A stretch of DNA of 64,000 nucleotides from a virus. The position numbers were made by a program, and so were the translations under genes. The notes below the pieces were generated by a model, which searched no databases, was not told the DNA's origin, and saw nothing but the letters and a program-made list of their open reading frames with translations. The DNA is taken from the IMG/VR virus record IMGVR_UViG_3300032401_001514, positions 1 to 64,000 of that record. The stretch is one strand, 5' to 3'. Every line of letters begins with the position of its first letter. Position 1 is the first letter of the stretch. This document shows, one piece after another, positions 6,735-13,863 of the stretch.

Positions 6735-6798
6735 CAATAATATTAAACTAATTATCGAGTGCTCTTGGATTTTCTAATCCTAATTTTAGGAGATCCTT

Positions 6799-7329
6799 AT
6801 GAGTAGAATAGAAAATTTCCTTCTCAAGTTCGTAGACATATTTAATTTAGATAGACGAGTTGTTTCTCGTGAAGATGGCGAGAAATATTTAACTCGTTAT
6901 TATATATTTAGGAAGCCTCTGAAATGGATGCCTAGTATATACATCCATTGTTTTCATAATGGCGATCCTGATTTAGAGCTGCATGACCACCCATGGTCCA
7001 AATCAATATCATTTATATTGGATGGTTCGTATCTTGAAGAAAAGAGATATGAGACAGATCATCCATTGATTCCATTATATCATGATCTTGACGCAAATTA
7101 TAAATATCTGGAAATGGATTTAGGCCCAAGATATAATGTTAATGTTAGAAAGTTTTTACAAGGAAATATAAACTATATACGTGGAACAGATTTTCATAGA
7201 GTTCAGTTGTTGACTCCAAAAGTGTGGACGCTATTTATATCCGGTCCTAAGATAAAAGATTGGGGATTTTGGGATAGGCATACAGGTAAATACATAGGGC
7301 AAGAAGAGTTCTTAAATAGAAAGATATGA
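6799..7329 (+). CDS. Cupin-fold protein with metal-binding His residues
   Basis: The 176-aa protein carries a cupin-like motif pair: ELHDHPWSKSISFILDG (two His, near residue 60) and INYIRGTDFHRVQLL (one His, near 130), followed by GPKIKDWGFW. This suggests a single-domain metal-binding double-stranded beta-helix, the layout of small dioxygenases, isomerases or sugar-binding cupins. The start at 6799 has a strong AGGAGA ribosome binding site. No signal peptide is present. The reaction cannot be deduced from the sequence. Confidence 0.72.
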   Translation: MSRIENFLLKFVDIFNLDRRVVSREDGEKYLTRYYIFRKPLKWMPSIYIHCFHNGDPDLELHDHPWSKSISFILDGSYLEEKRYETDHPLIPLYHDLDANYKYLEMDLGPRYNVNVRKFLQGNINYIRGTDFHRVQLLTPKVWTLFISGPKIKDWGFWDRHTGKYIGQEEFLNRKI

Positions 7330-7341
7330 TTAGTAAAACAC

Positions 7342-7415
7342 GGGCCTTTAGCTCAATTGGTTAGAGCAACTCCCTTTTAAGGAGAAGGTTCTCGGATCGT
7401 TCCCGAGAAGGCCTA
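7342..7415 (+). tRNA. tRNA-Lys(TTT)
   Basis: The acceptor GGGCCTT pairs with AAGGCCT and the discriminator is A. The D-stem is GCTC/GAGC. The anticodon stem CTCC/GGAG (outermost A-A mismatch) closes CTTTTAA (anticodon TTT). The T-arm is CTCGG/CCGAG. CCA is not encoded. Confidence 0.9.
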
Positions 7416-7481
7416 CTATAAAAACAAATGTCATTATCCCAAAATAACAAGCGACAACTAATAAAATAATATATCTTTGAA

Positions 7482-7652
7482 ATGAAAAACACAACCGCAG
7501 CACATAGATTCCGTGAAGCGGCGGACAAAATTTGGCAAATGGCAGAAGAGTACAGAGAAAAAGATTTAGAACTTGCGAAAGCTCTTAAAGATTTGTCTTC
7601 CGAACTACACAGCATTGCCCGTATTAAAGAAGAAACGGCTGGCTTAACTTAA
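7482..7652 (+). CDS. Small helical protein (paralogue of next gene)
   Basis: The 56-aa protein starts at ATG 7482 (MKNTTAAHRFREAADKIW). It is predicted to be two amphipathic helices. Its core FREAADKIWQMAEEYRE lines up with YQEVANRISELANEFED of the next gene, so the two look like a tandem duplication. It ends 10 nt before the neighbour's start. Function unknown. Confidence 0.6.
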   Translation: MKNTTAAHRFREAADKIWQMAEEYREKDLELAKALKDLSSELHSIARIKEETAGLT

Positions 7653-7662
7653 GGTGGTATCA

Positions 7663-7860
7663 ATGATTGAAGCATATCAAGAAGTCGCAAATAGAATTTC
7701 GGAATTAGCAAATGAGTTTGAAGATTGCGATGAGGTTTGTCAGCATTTGAAAGCTGCCTCCAGTCGTATCGCTAATTTAACTATAAAAAAAGGATCTATT
7801 GTTAAAATGGCTAGCGTTGATACAGCAGAAGAAACGTCAGAACTAGCAGAAGCCGTATAA
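7663..7860 (+). CDS. Small helical protein (paralogue of previous gene)
   Basis: The start is placed at ATG 7663 (MIEAYQEVANRIS), which has AAGGTGGT 5 nt upstream; a GTG at 7654 lies inside that site. The 65-aa product resembles the preceding protein in its first 40 residues and ends in an acidic tail (EETSELAEAV). Both could form small coiled-coil proteins. No family is recognised. Confidence 0.62.
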   Translation: MIEAYQEVANRISELANEFEDCDEVCQHLKAASSRIANLTIKKGSIVKMASVDTAEETSELAEAV

Positions 7861-7892
7861 AGACTCAATTATGGGCTGGGCAAGTTATCATA

Positions 7893-7965
7893 GGGACTTT
7901 AGTTTACTCGGGTAAAACCGTTGGTTTGCATCCAGCAGAAATCGGATCGTAACCGATAAGTTCCA
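7893..7965 (+). tRNA. tRNA-Ala(TGC)
   Basis: The acceptor GGGACTT pairs with AAGTTCC and the discriminator is A. The D-stem GTTT/AAAC closes ACTCGGGT. The anticodon stem GTTGG/CCAGC closes TTTGCAT (anticodon TGC). The T-arm is ATCGG/CCGAT with loop ATCGTAA, which lacks the usual first TT. The alanine-specific G3-U70 pair is present (third pair G-T). CCA is not encoded. Confidence 0.85.
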
Positions 7966-8199
7966 CTATTTTGGTATAACAAAATTGAAATTTATATATT
8001 TCAATGGAAACTTTGGCGTATAAGTCATAGATATAAAAGCTGTTTGATTTTTTATATAAGCGTCTGTTATATTAATATCATCCAAAAAATAATTATCTAA
8101 TACGGCCTTTTTTAACAAAGGCTTAGCTGCTTCAATAGGCGGTTTATCATAAAAAGATGATTCAATTTTATTAAGCGAAAACAATGTGTCCGGTTTCAT
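7966..8199 (-). CDS. Hypothetical 77-aa protein
   Basis: This frame is antisense to its neighbours and fills the space between tRNA-Ala and tRNA-Thr. It begins at the ATG ending at 8199 (MKPDTLFSLNKIESSFY) without a clear ribosome binding site. The composition is protein-like (mixed helix and strand, aromatic residues), but no family is recognised. The opposite strand holds no better gene here. Moderate doubt remains whether it is expressed. Confidence 0.5.
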   Translation of the reverse strand: MKPDTLFSLNKIESSFYDKPPIEAAKPLLKKAVLDNYFLDDINITDAYIKNQTAFISMTYTPKFPLKYINFNFVIPK

Positions 8200-8232
8200 G
8201 TTTGGTTATATAACGTTATAGTCGAGAGATTT

Positions 8233-8304
8233 GCCTCTGTGGTGTTAATGGTAACATGCTAGTTTCGTAATCTAGTGATTTCGGTTCGATTCCGAGTAGA
8301 GGCT
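8233..8304 (+). tRNA. tRNA-Thr(CGT)
   Basis: The acceptor GCCTCTG pairs with TAGAGGC and the discriminator is T. The D-arm is TGTT/AACA. The anticodon stem CTAG/CTAG with an inner T-T mismatch closes TTCGTAA (anticodon CGT). The T-arm surrounds TTCGATT. CCA is not encoded. The metallophosphoesterase gene starts 3 nt downstream. Confidence 0.85.
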
Positions 8305-8307
8305 CAA

Positions 8308-9036
8308 ATGAAAATTAGAATACTAAGCGATCTTCATCTAGAATTTTTTAGAGATAAAGGTACTAAATTTATTGAATCGTTAGAAGTAAATGATACTGAT
8401 GTATTAGTATTAGCTGGCGATATAACTACTTGTTCGGGCATTGAAAAATGTTTAAGTCAATTTGCCAGTAAATTTCCGAAAGTATTGTATGTTCATGGTA
8501 ATCATGAATATTATCAAGTTAAACGTAATGATGTTGTGGAGGCAACTGTAGCGGCAGTATTAAAGAATAATACTAATTTGTATTGGCTTAATAGAAGCGT
8601 TGTTACAATTGATAATGTTCGTTTTGTTGGAACGACTCTTTGGTATCCATCGAATGAGCAATCTTTGAAACTTAAGGCTAATATTAACGATTTCTATTGT
8701 ATAGAGGATTGTGACCCTTGGGTTTTTGAAGAAAATACAAAGAATGTAAAATTCTTAAATGATGAGGTTAAAAAAGGTGATGTTGTAATAACGCATCACT
8801 TACCATCGTTCAAGTCTGTACATAAGACGTTTGAAGGAGACCCAACAAATTGCTATTTTGTTTGTGAAATGGATAGTCTTATAGCTGAAAGACAACCTGC
8901 TTTTTGGATTCATGGACATACTCATTTTTCAATTGATTATAAAATTGAAGATACTAGGATAATCTGCAATCCTTTTGGATATAATTTGAATCAAACTAAT
9001 AAAGAGTTTTATAAAAACCTTACAATAACTTTATAA
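8308..9036 (+). CDS. Calcineurin-like metallophosphoesterase
   Basis: The start is placed at ATG 8308 (MKIRILSDLHLEF); upstream codons belong to tRNA-Thr. The 242-aa enzyme has all five metallophosphoesterase blocks: DLH near residue 8, GDI near 37, GNHEYY near 64, HH near 159 and HGHTH near 208, so a two-metal active site should form. Family members split phosphomono- or phosphodiester bonds in nucleotides, nucleic acids or proteins. The substrate is unknown; the setting between tRNA genes gives no firm hint. Confidence 0.88.
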   Translation: MKIRILSDLHLEFFRDKGTKFIESLEVNDTDVLVLAGDITTCSGIEKCLSQFASKFPKVLYVHGNHEYYQVKRNDVVEATVAAVLKNNTNLYWLNRSVVTIDNVRFVGTTLWYPSNEQSLKLKANINDFYCIEDCDPWVFEENTKNVKFLNDEVKKGDVVITHHLPSFKSVHKTFEGDPTNCYFVCEMDSLIAERQPAFWIHGHTHFSIDYKIEDTRIICNPFGYNLNQTNKEFYKNLTITL

Positions 9037-9041
9037 TTAAG

Positions 9042-9046
9042 TCGAG
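9042..9046 (+). promoter_or_regulatory. TCGAG element after metallophosphoesterase stop
   Basis: TCGAG lies 5 nt after the stop codon of the metallophosphoesterase gene and points toward the next gene. It is one of a dozen copies of this pentamer placed in gene borders in coding orientation. Its role is not known. Confidence 0.3.
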
Positions 9047-9168
9047 AATTTTAATTAACTGGTTGTATAGTAAGTAATTAACAAGGTCAGACCCTCGGAT
9101 CTGCCACGTTTGTGTACATAATGATGTATTGCTATATGAATGGCCCTAGTAAATTTCGGAGCAATTTA

Positions 9169-9549
9169 ATGAGAAGTATTGCGTTTATGTCATTTGTGTT
9201 TGGTTTGGTTTTAAGTTGTGCTTCTGAGAGCAGTTATATTGGCATTGGGGCTATTGATGCTGGCATTGGAGGTAGTGTTATAAGTAGTGGTGGGATAGGC
9301 GGCGGAATAGCAAGCAGTGGTGGGATAGGCAATAGCGGAGCAAGCAGTGGGGGCGTTTCTAATTCTGGAGGAACGGTTACAACGGGCGGTGTTCAAAATT
9401 TTGGAGGCATTGCAGGAGCAGGTTTAACGTGTAGGGCTGCTTACTGTCCGTCATCGGGGTCTGGAGTGCCCTGTTGCACAACGTCAGATGTTTGTGGTGC
9501 GGACTTTGGTATGGGCTGTGCTCCTGTAAAAAAAGACGCTGGTCCATAG
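9169..9549 (+). CDS. Glycine-rich lipoprotein with Cys-rich C-terminus
   Basis: The start is ATG 9169 with CGGAGC upstream. The N-terminus MRSIAFMSFVFGLVLSC is a lipoprotein signal with a lipobox (LVLSC), so lipidation at Cys17 is predicted. The middle is low-complexity Gly/Ser (GGIGGGIASSGGIGNSG repeats). The C-terminus is Cys-rich (CRAAYC, PCCTTSDVCG, MGCAP), presumably disulphide bonded. No aspartate follows the Cys, so outer-membrane sorting is allowed. The style resembles secreted proteins of myxobacteria, which may hint at the host. A surface role such as blocking superinfection is possible but not shown. Confidence 0.7.
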   Translation: MRSIAFMSFVFGLVLSCASESSYIGIGAIDAGIGGSVISSGGIGGGIASSGGIGNSGASSGGVSNSGGTVTTGGVQNFGGIAGAGLTCRAAYCPSSGSGVPCCTTSDVCGADFGMGCAPVKKDAGP

Positions 9550-9566
9550 ATATAGTTTATTTGTAT

Positions 9567-9651
9567 GCGGGTGTGGCCGAGTGGCTAAGGCATCAGTTTT
9601 CCAAACTGACGGAGAAATCCATCGCTGGTTCGAATCCAGTCACCCGCTCCA
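9567..9651 (+). tRNA. tRNA-Gly(TCC) with a long class II variable arm
   Basis: The acceptor GCGGGTG/CACCCGC, discriminator T and an encoded CCA (9649-9651) are glycine-like. The anticodon stem TCAGT/ACTGA closes TTTCCAA, giving TCC. The D-arm (GCC/GGC with loop GAGTGGCTAA) and a 14-nt variable arm with a GGA/TCC stem are instead typical of tRNA-Ser or tRNA-Leu. It is the only tRNA here with a clearly encoded CCA. Confidence 0.8.
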
Positions 9652-9659
9652 ATGATTTT

Positions 9660-9730
9660 GACGACATGCCAGAGTGGTAATGGATTAGTCTGCAAAACTA
9701 ATATCGCAAGTTCGATTCTTGCTGCCGTCC
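9660..9730 (+). tRNA. tRNA-Cys(GCA)
   Basis: The acceptor GACGACA pairs with TGCCGTC with one A-C mismatch. The anticodon stem TTAGT/ACTAA closes CTGCAAA (anticodon GCA). The T-arm is GCAAG-TTCGATT-CTTGC. The 3' boundary is uncertain by a nucleotide because TCCA occurs at the end. Confidence 0.85.
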
Positions 9731-9766
9731 AAAAATAAGATTCTATCATTTATTACATATTTAAGC

Positions 9767-11650
9767 ATGCATGATTCTCTGCTCAAATGTGCTATATCAT
9801 TTAAAAAAATAGCAAATCAAGATGTAACGATATTGCCTGCCGGGACAATTGCCGCAAGTAATTTGGTTTATTGTGCAGATTTATTTAAATTTGCAGCTAT
9901 TAGCGATGTTTTAACTGCGTTGAATGTATCTGATGAGATAAAGCAATATGTTTTGAGCCAGCCTAAAGATAGGATGAACCATTGTATAATTGCTTTAGAG
10001 AAAAACAAAAATATAAAATCAGTTAATGAGCTTGAGGCGGCTGTTAATGAACTATTGCAATCTGCGGATAAATTTGATATTAATGCGGTTAAATTTTGGC
10101 TAGGTCAGTACTATGAAGAGCCTGCTGGACAGTGGGCATTAGATAATTTAAGAAAATTAAGAAAAAATAATCCAATACTGGATTCAGAAAAATTTTATAA
10201 AATATTTCCAGCTTGGTTTAATTTCGTAGGATGGGTGTCTGACACGAATGCAAACGCCCTATTAGGCGAAGGCTTGCTTACAGCAGACCTTCAATTTAGT
10301 CGTCAATCATTTTTGGATTGGTACAGAGCCCTAGTTACTAAAGAATCTATCCTATCAATGTCAATTGGGGAAGTTGCTCAACAAATTCGTAATTGGCATG
10401 AAATACAAGCGCAATTAGGAGAGGGCGAAAAATATCAAGAAGGTACAACAAATATTGTATATGGTCCAAAATGGCATAATCCTGCTTTCAATGGTTGGAC
10501 AATAAAGAAAATAACAACAGAAAATGATTTGCAAGTTGAAGGCAATAAAATGAATCATTGTGTTGGTGGCTATTGCGAACATGTTGAATCAGGAAATTCA
10601 ATTATATATTCACTTAGAGATTCGAAAAATGAGCCTCACGTTACTATGGAAGGAAATCCGAAATACTCTTATGTTGAGCCACGGGACTGGTCTTCACATC
10701 AAGAAAATCCAGATTATCAATCACCTAAAAAAGAAATAACAAACATAGATTTCAACCAAATCTATGGGAACTCCAACTCAGAGCCGAAAAAAGAATATAA
10801 AGAAATGATTAAAGAATGGTTTCAAAGCTTAATGAAATCTGGTAAAAAAATAGAGGCGGTAAAAGGCGATGATATAAATGAGCGTATTTATGAGGCCGCC
10901 GAAAGTTTTAAATATAACCATAGCAATGATTGGTTAGATAAATTATTATTGGACGAAAATGAATATGGCATACCAGTAAGTAATTCGAACTATTCTTTTA
11001 GTTCAGCGTATGATAGTATTTTAAAAGGGTTTGCAAACAGGAATAATAATTATTATGGAGCCATGGGGTATGCGGCTGAACCATTAATTAGATTAGCAAT
11101 TGAAGAGGATATTAGAACAGCTGATGAATACGATAAAAAATTTACATATACATATGTTCAGAAATTACAATTGTCGTATCAGAAGAATATTTTAAATATA
11201 ATACGAAATGATCGTCATGATTCAGAAAATACAAATATACGGAAAAGTCACGACGCTTATAGTAAACAAGATAAAAAAATAGCAGAAGATCAAGCTATAA
11301 GAGAAATAAAAGCGTTATGGACACGTAATTCAGAAATTGAATTTATTACAAATAAAATTCAAGAAAACAATGAAGTATTGTTTGATCGCGTTATGGATAA
11401 TTATCCAACAATGCCAGAAGAATCAGATTTTGAAGATCCTGAAGATTATAAACGAGCATATAAAGATTATGAAGATCAGGTAGAATATATAGACAAAGAT
11501 GCTCGTCAATATTTGCCTTACGCATTTGACGATGACCTCATGAAAGAATTACATAAACAATTAGCATCAAAGCCTATTGCTTTAAGACCATGGATGGAAG
11601 GGTCTACTGTATGGCATTATTCAAATGAAAAACAAAGAGAGACTGCATAA
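9767..11650 (+). CDS. PcfJ-like domain protein
   Basis: The start is placed at ATG 9767 (MHDSLLKCAISF) because the longer frame begins inside tRNA-Cys. The 627-aa protein contains, near residue 260-300, MNHCVGGYCEHVESGNSIIY and a following SLRD strand. This is the hallmark of PcfJ-like proteins, which occur on conjugative plasmids and phages with unknown biochemistry. The N-terminal 200 residues are helical, and the C-terminal third is highly charged with an acidic stretch (EESDFEDPEDYKRAYKDYED). No signal peptide is visible. The role is unknown. Confidence 0.72.
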   Translation: MHDSLLKCAISFKKIANQDVTILPAGTIAASNLVYCADLFKFAAISDVLTALNVSDEIKQYVLSQPKDRMNHCIIALEKNKNIKSVNELEAAVNELLQSADKFDINAVKFWLGQYYEEPAGQWALDNLRKLRKNNPILDSEKFYKIFPAWFNFVGWVSDTNANALLGEGLLTADLQFSRQSFLDWYRALVTKESILSMSIGEVAQQIRNWHEIQAQLGEGEKYQEGTTNIVYGPKWHNPAFNGWTIKKITTENDLQVEGNKMNHCVGGYCEHVESGNSIIYSLRDSKNEPHVTMEGNPKYSYVEPRDWSSHQENPDYQSPKKEITNIDFNQIYGNSNSEPKKEYKEMIKEWFQSLMKSGKKIEAVKGDDINERIYEAAESFKYNHSNDWLDKLLLDENEYGIPVSNSNYSFSSAYDSILKGFANRNNNYYGAMGYAAEPLIRLAIEEDIRTADEYDKKFTYTYVQKLQLSYQKNILNIIRNDRHDSENTNIRKSHDAYSKQDKKIAEDQAIREIKALWTRNSEIEFITNKIQENNEVLFDRVMDNYPTMPEESDFEDPEDYKRAYKDYEDQVEYIDKDARQYLPYAFDDDLMKELHKQLASKPIALRPWMEGSTVWHYSNEKQRETA

Positions 11651-11654
11651 AATT

Positions 11655-11731
11655 TGCCTCTGTATCGGTCCTGTCTTCTAAACAGGTTAACCGTAATTTG
11701 GACGATGGGGGTTCGAATCCCTCCAGGGGCG
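11655..11731 (+). tRNA. Noncanonical tRNA-like gene, apparent anticodon TCT (Arg)
   Basis: The acceptor GCCTCTG/CAGGGGC and T-arm GGGGG-TTCGAAT-CCCTC are sound. The anticodon hairpin CCTGT/ACAGG closes CTTCTAA (TCT). As in the gene at 6652, only 7 nt (TATCGGT) separate the acceptor from this hairpin. Twenty nucleotides, including a CGT-AATTTGG-ACG mini-hairpin with the GG pair normally found in D-loops, lie between it and the T-arm. CGGT before and ACCG after the hairpin could also extend the stem. Total length (77 nt) is normal. Confidence 0.6.
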
Positions 11732-11749
11732 CTAACAAAAAGGTGATTA

Positions 11750-12004
11750 ATGAAAAAATTAACTGCGCTATTAACAACTGTTATATTAATTCTAGTAACT
11801 AGTTCTGTTCATGCAGAAAATAAAACAACAACAAATGATAAAGAAGGATATGGGTATGAATTTGATGATGACCCATTAAACGCTGGTGGGTTTGGTCCTA
11901 ATGATTCAGTAATTAAAGTTCGTTCTCGTGCAGCTAGAACAACATTAATTAGGCCAAGAACATCTTTTGTTCCTGAGATGTTGAAATCAATCGAGCAAAT
12001 TTAA
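11750..12004 (+). CDS. Small exported protein with Sec signal peptide
   Basis: The N-terminus MKKLTALLTTVILILVTSS is a classical Sec signal, with a cleavage site after SVHA (about residue 22). The mature part of about 62 aa is acidic at first (EFDDDPLNAGGFG) and then basic (RSRAARTTLIRPRTSF), ending in VPEMLKSIEQI. AAGGTG precedes the ATG. No family is named. The mature sequence looks like a conserved short periplasmic or secreted protein rather than random coding. It is one of four exported products in the tRNA region. Confidence 0.68.
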   Translation: MKKLTALLTTVILILVTSSVHAENKTTTNDKEGYGYEFDDDPLNAGGFGPNDSVIKVRSRAARTTLIRPRTSFVPEMLKSIEQI

Positions 12005-12010
12005 TATTAT

Positions 12011-12082
12011 TGCGATAAAGCCCAATGGTGAGGCAGGAGTTTCATAAGCTCTAATTAGTGGGTTCGATTCCCATTATCGCAT
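12011..12082 (+). tRNA. tRNA-Met(CAT), elongator or Ile2 type
   Basis: The acceptor TGCGATA pairs with TATCGCA. The D-stem is GCC/GGC. The anticodon stem GGAGT/GCTCT closes TTCATAA (anticodon CAT). The T-arm is GTGGG-TTCGATT-CCCAT. The three G-C pairs of an initiator anticodon stem are absent. A CAT anticodon could also mark an isoleucine tRNA with modified C34. Confidence 0.85.
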
Positions 12083-12088
12083 CTGTAT

Positions 12089-12161
12089 GGTATGTGACTA
12101 AGCCGGCGAATAGGCTTCCTTTACACGGAAGAAGCGATAGGTTCGACTCCTATACATACTA
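12089..12161 (+). tRNA. tRNA-Val(TAC)
   Basis: The acceptor GGTATGT pairs with ACATACT (first pair G-T) and the discriminator is A. The D-stem CTA/TAG closes AGCCGGCGAA. The anticodon stem CTTCC/GGAAG closes TTTACAC (anticodon TAC). The T-arm is ATAGG-TTCGACT-CCTAT. CCA is not encoded. Confidence 0.9.
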
Positions 12162-12197
12162 CAAATTTTACAATGAATATATTGACATTTAATAGTC

Positions 12198-12554
12198 ATG
12201 TATAAACAATTATTAAAATATGCTACTATATTTTCCGTTGCAGCTGGTAGTTTTGATATACGTAAAGAAAAATGGTGGCAAGACATGGACAAGGAACTCC
12301 AGGAGATTTTCAAAAATCAACGTGATGATCCAGAGCCTCCAAAATCTACACAACTTGCAGAAAAAAGTCATATTAGAACGAAGAAGCCAAAAAAGAAAGA
12401 TGGTTGGTTAATGGCTAAATACGATGGACGTTGTTCGGCATGTGATGGAAAAATTAGCCCTGGTGATAGAATTTATTGGACAGAGCTAGACGGTTCAATG
12501 CATGATGTATGTTATGGAAAAATAAAAAGTTATAAGAAATTACTTGGAAGATAA
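12198..12554 (+). CDS. Hypothetical protein with C-terminal zinc-binding module
   Basis: The 118-aa protein has a helical N-terminus and a Lys-rich linker (RTKKPKKKDGW). A compact C-terminal module follows: CSACDGKISPGDRIYW, then HDVCYGKI. The spacing (CxxC, G-D strand, H-x-x-C) fits a small treble-clef-like zinc site seen in phage and bacterial DNA- or protein-binding domains. The start at 12198 has no clear ribosome binding site; ATG 12285 is an alternative. Function unknown. Confidence 0.65.
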   Translation: MYKQLLKYATIFSVAAGSFDIRKEKWWQDMDKELQEIFKNQRDDPEPPKSTQLAEKSHIRTKKPKKKDGWLMAKYDGRCSACDGKISPGDRIYWTELDGSMHDVCYGKIKSYKKLLGR

Positions 12555-12562
12555 TTCTCTAT

Positions 12563-12645
12563 GGAAGGTGCCGCTGAATGGTTGGCAATTCGGTTTGAAC
12601 CCGAAGGGATCTGAAAAGATGGGCGTTCGATTCGTCTACCCTCCG
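12563..12645 (+). tRNA. tRNA-Ser(TGA)
   Basis: The acceptor GGAAGGT pairs with ACCCTCC with one A-C mismatch; the discriminator G fits serine. The D-stem is GCC/GGC. The anticodon stem TTCGG/CCGAA closes TTTGAAC (anticodon TGA). The class II variable arm has an ATCT/AGAT stem. CCA is not encoded. Confidence 0.88.
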
Positions 12646-12667
12646 CAATTTAAATAACACCAAATTA

Positions 12668-13696
12668 TCATTTATTTATAATATTGAATTCATCACGATT
12701 TACGTTAGCTCTCCAATCTGTTTCCAATTTTTCTAAAGCTTCATTTGGAATAGATTTGTCTCTTGGATATATTTGAGCTAAGTAATTGCCATATTTTCTT
12801 GTTTCACTTGGGACAAGTTCAAATATTGCAACAATTTTATTAGATTTAGTATAGCCAATTGGTTCTAAAATTCGTGCAGAAAATCTATAATTATCATCTG
12901 GCAAATTTTCTGGAGTTGCCATAGTTTTAAGAGTTCTGGTTAATTTATCTTCATAATCTTTGAATGCTTTTTCTGTTTCAGCTATTGTTGGTTGTTTTGG
13001 CGGATTATTATAATTTTCTCTATCGGCCCAATTGCCCCATAATCGTTTATAATAATCTGGCGACATATGAGCCACCTTTCTATTTAATGCTGTAAAGAAG
13101 CCCTCTGATAACAAATGTTCTAAACGAGCTTTTAAATCGGGATGTAATTTTTTACTTTTTAAATCGTATTCGATCCTTTCGATTGCGTGTTGCACATATG
13201 CTTTTTGAGCATTATTCAAAAACTTTTTATCTTCAGAAATTCTATAAGGATGAGCCCCAGAACCTATCTGACCAAAATACATTTGGGAAATCAAGCTTTC
13301 ACTTGAATCTAAATTAACACCTTGATAAACAAGAGCGTTAACATTAAGATCATCTTCATCCATGACTAATGATTGAGGCTGCACACTGACAATAATTAAT
13401 ACAGTGTTATGTTTTTTCTTATCAGATCTTGCATTTGAAGAAGCAGAAATAGCAGTCATTAAATTTGAAGTGAGATATATGCTGTCCGGCAAGGATTGAC
13501 GAGATGGTTTGGCCCAACTAGCATGTGGATCTTCTTGCCACACTCTTTCTTTTGGATTCGGAATTAAACCTTGGGATAATATGCTTGGCAATCTATCTGC
13601 GCTAGTTCCGTGGTATAAATAAATAGGCTTGGCTTTGGCTATTTTTTCAAAAGCTTTAGCGCAATTAATTATGTCTACTAAATAATTATCGAGCAT
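12668..13696 (-). CDS. ADP-ribosyltransferase-like (ART-fold) protein
   Basis: Near the N-terminus of this 342-aa protein is YLYHGTSADRLPSILSQGLI (about residues 26-45). IYLTSN, an Ala-rich helix and a hydrophobic strand TVLIIVSV follow. This is the H-G-T, beta, Y-x-T pattern of ART-fold enzymes such as KptA and PARP-like transferases. A catalytic Glu was not pinpointed. The long C-terminal half is helical and unassigned. The gene is antisense to its tRNA neighbours. An NAD-dependent transferase would fit the PARP, glycohydrolase and NAD genes elsewhere in the window. The alternative is an inactive ART fold. Confidence 0.62.
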   Translation of the reverse strand: MLDNYLVDIINCAKAFEKIAKAKPIYLYHGTSADRLPSILSQGLIPNPKERVWQEDPHASWAKPSRQSLPDSIYLTSNLMTAISASSNARSDKKKHNTVLIIVSVQPQSLVMDEDDLNVNALVYQGVNLDSSESLISQMYFGQIGSGAHPYRISEDKKFLNNAQKAYVQHAIERIEYDLKSKKLHPDLKARLEHLLSEGFFTALNRKVAHMSPDYYKRLWGNWADRENYNNPPKQPTIAETEKAFKDYEDKLTRTLKTMATPENLPDDNYRFSARILEPIGYTKSNKIVAIFELVPSETRKYGNYLAQIYPRDKSIPNEALEKLETDWRANVNRDEFNIINK

Positions 13697-13725
13697 TCTA
13701 TGGTTATACTATAATATTAATATAT

Positions 13726-13809
13726 GGAAGATGATGGGTTCATGGGAGCCCGGCTGGGTGCTAACCAGTGCGTGCCGCAAGGCAAGCCGTTCGATTCGGC
13801 CTTCTTCCG
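13726..13809 (+). tRNA. tRNA-Ser(GCT)
   Basis: The acceptor GGAAGAT pairs with TTCTTCC (last pair T-T) and the discriminator is G. The D-stem is GGG/CCC. The anticodon stem GCTGG/CCAGT closes GTGCTAA (anticodon GCT). The variable arm is GCC-GCAA-GGC. The T-arm surrounds TTCGATT. CCA is not encoded. Confidence 0.85.
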
Positions 13810-13830
13810 CTAATTAATGCGGATGAGAAG

Positions 13831-13835
13831 TCGAG
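13831..13835 (+). promoter_or_regulatory. TCGAG element upstream of AAA+ gene
   Basis: TCGAG lies about 30 nt upstream of the AAA+ start codon, in the short gap after tRNA-Ser. Several other genes have the same pentamer at nearly the same distance. Its role is not known. Confidence 0.3.
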
Positions 13836-13863
13836 CCAGATAAAAGTAAAAACCATATTATTT

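Noticed and set aside
9037-9111. A possible tRNA between the metallophosphoesterase and lipoprotein genes
   Set aside because: A CAGA/TCTG mini-stem is present, but no acceptor, anticodon arm or T-loop could be formed.
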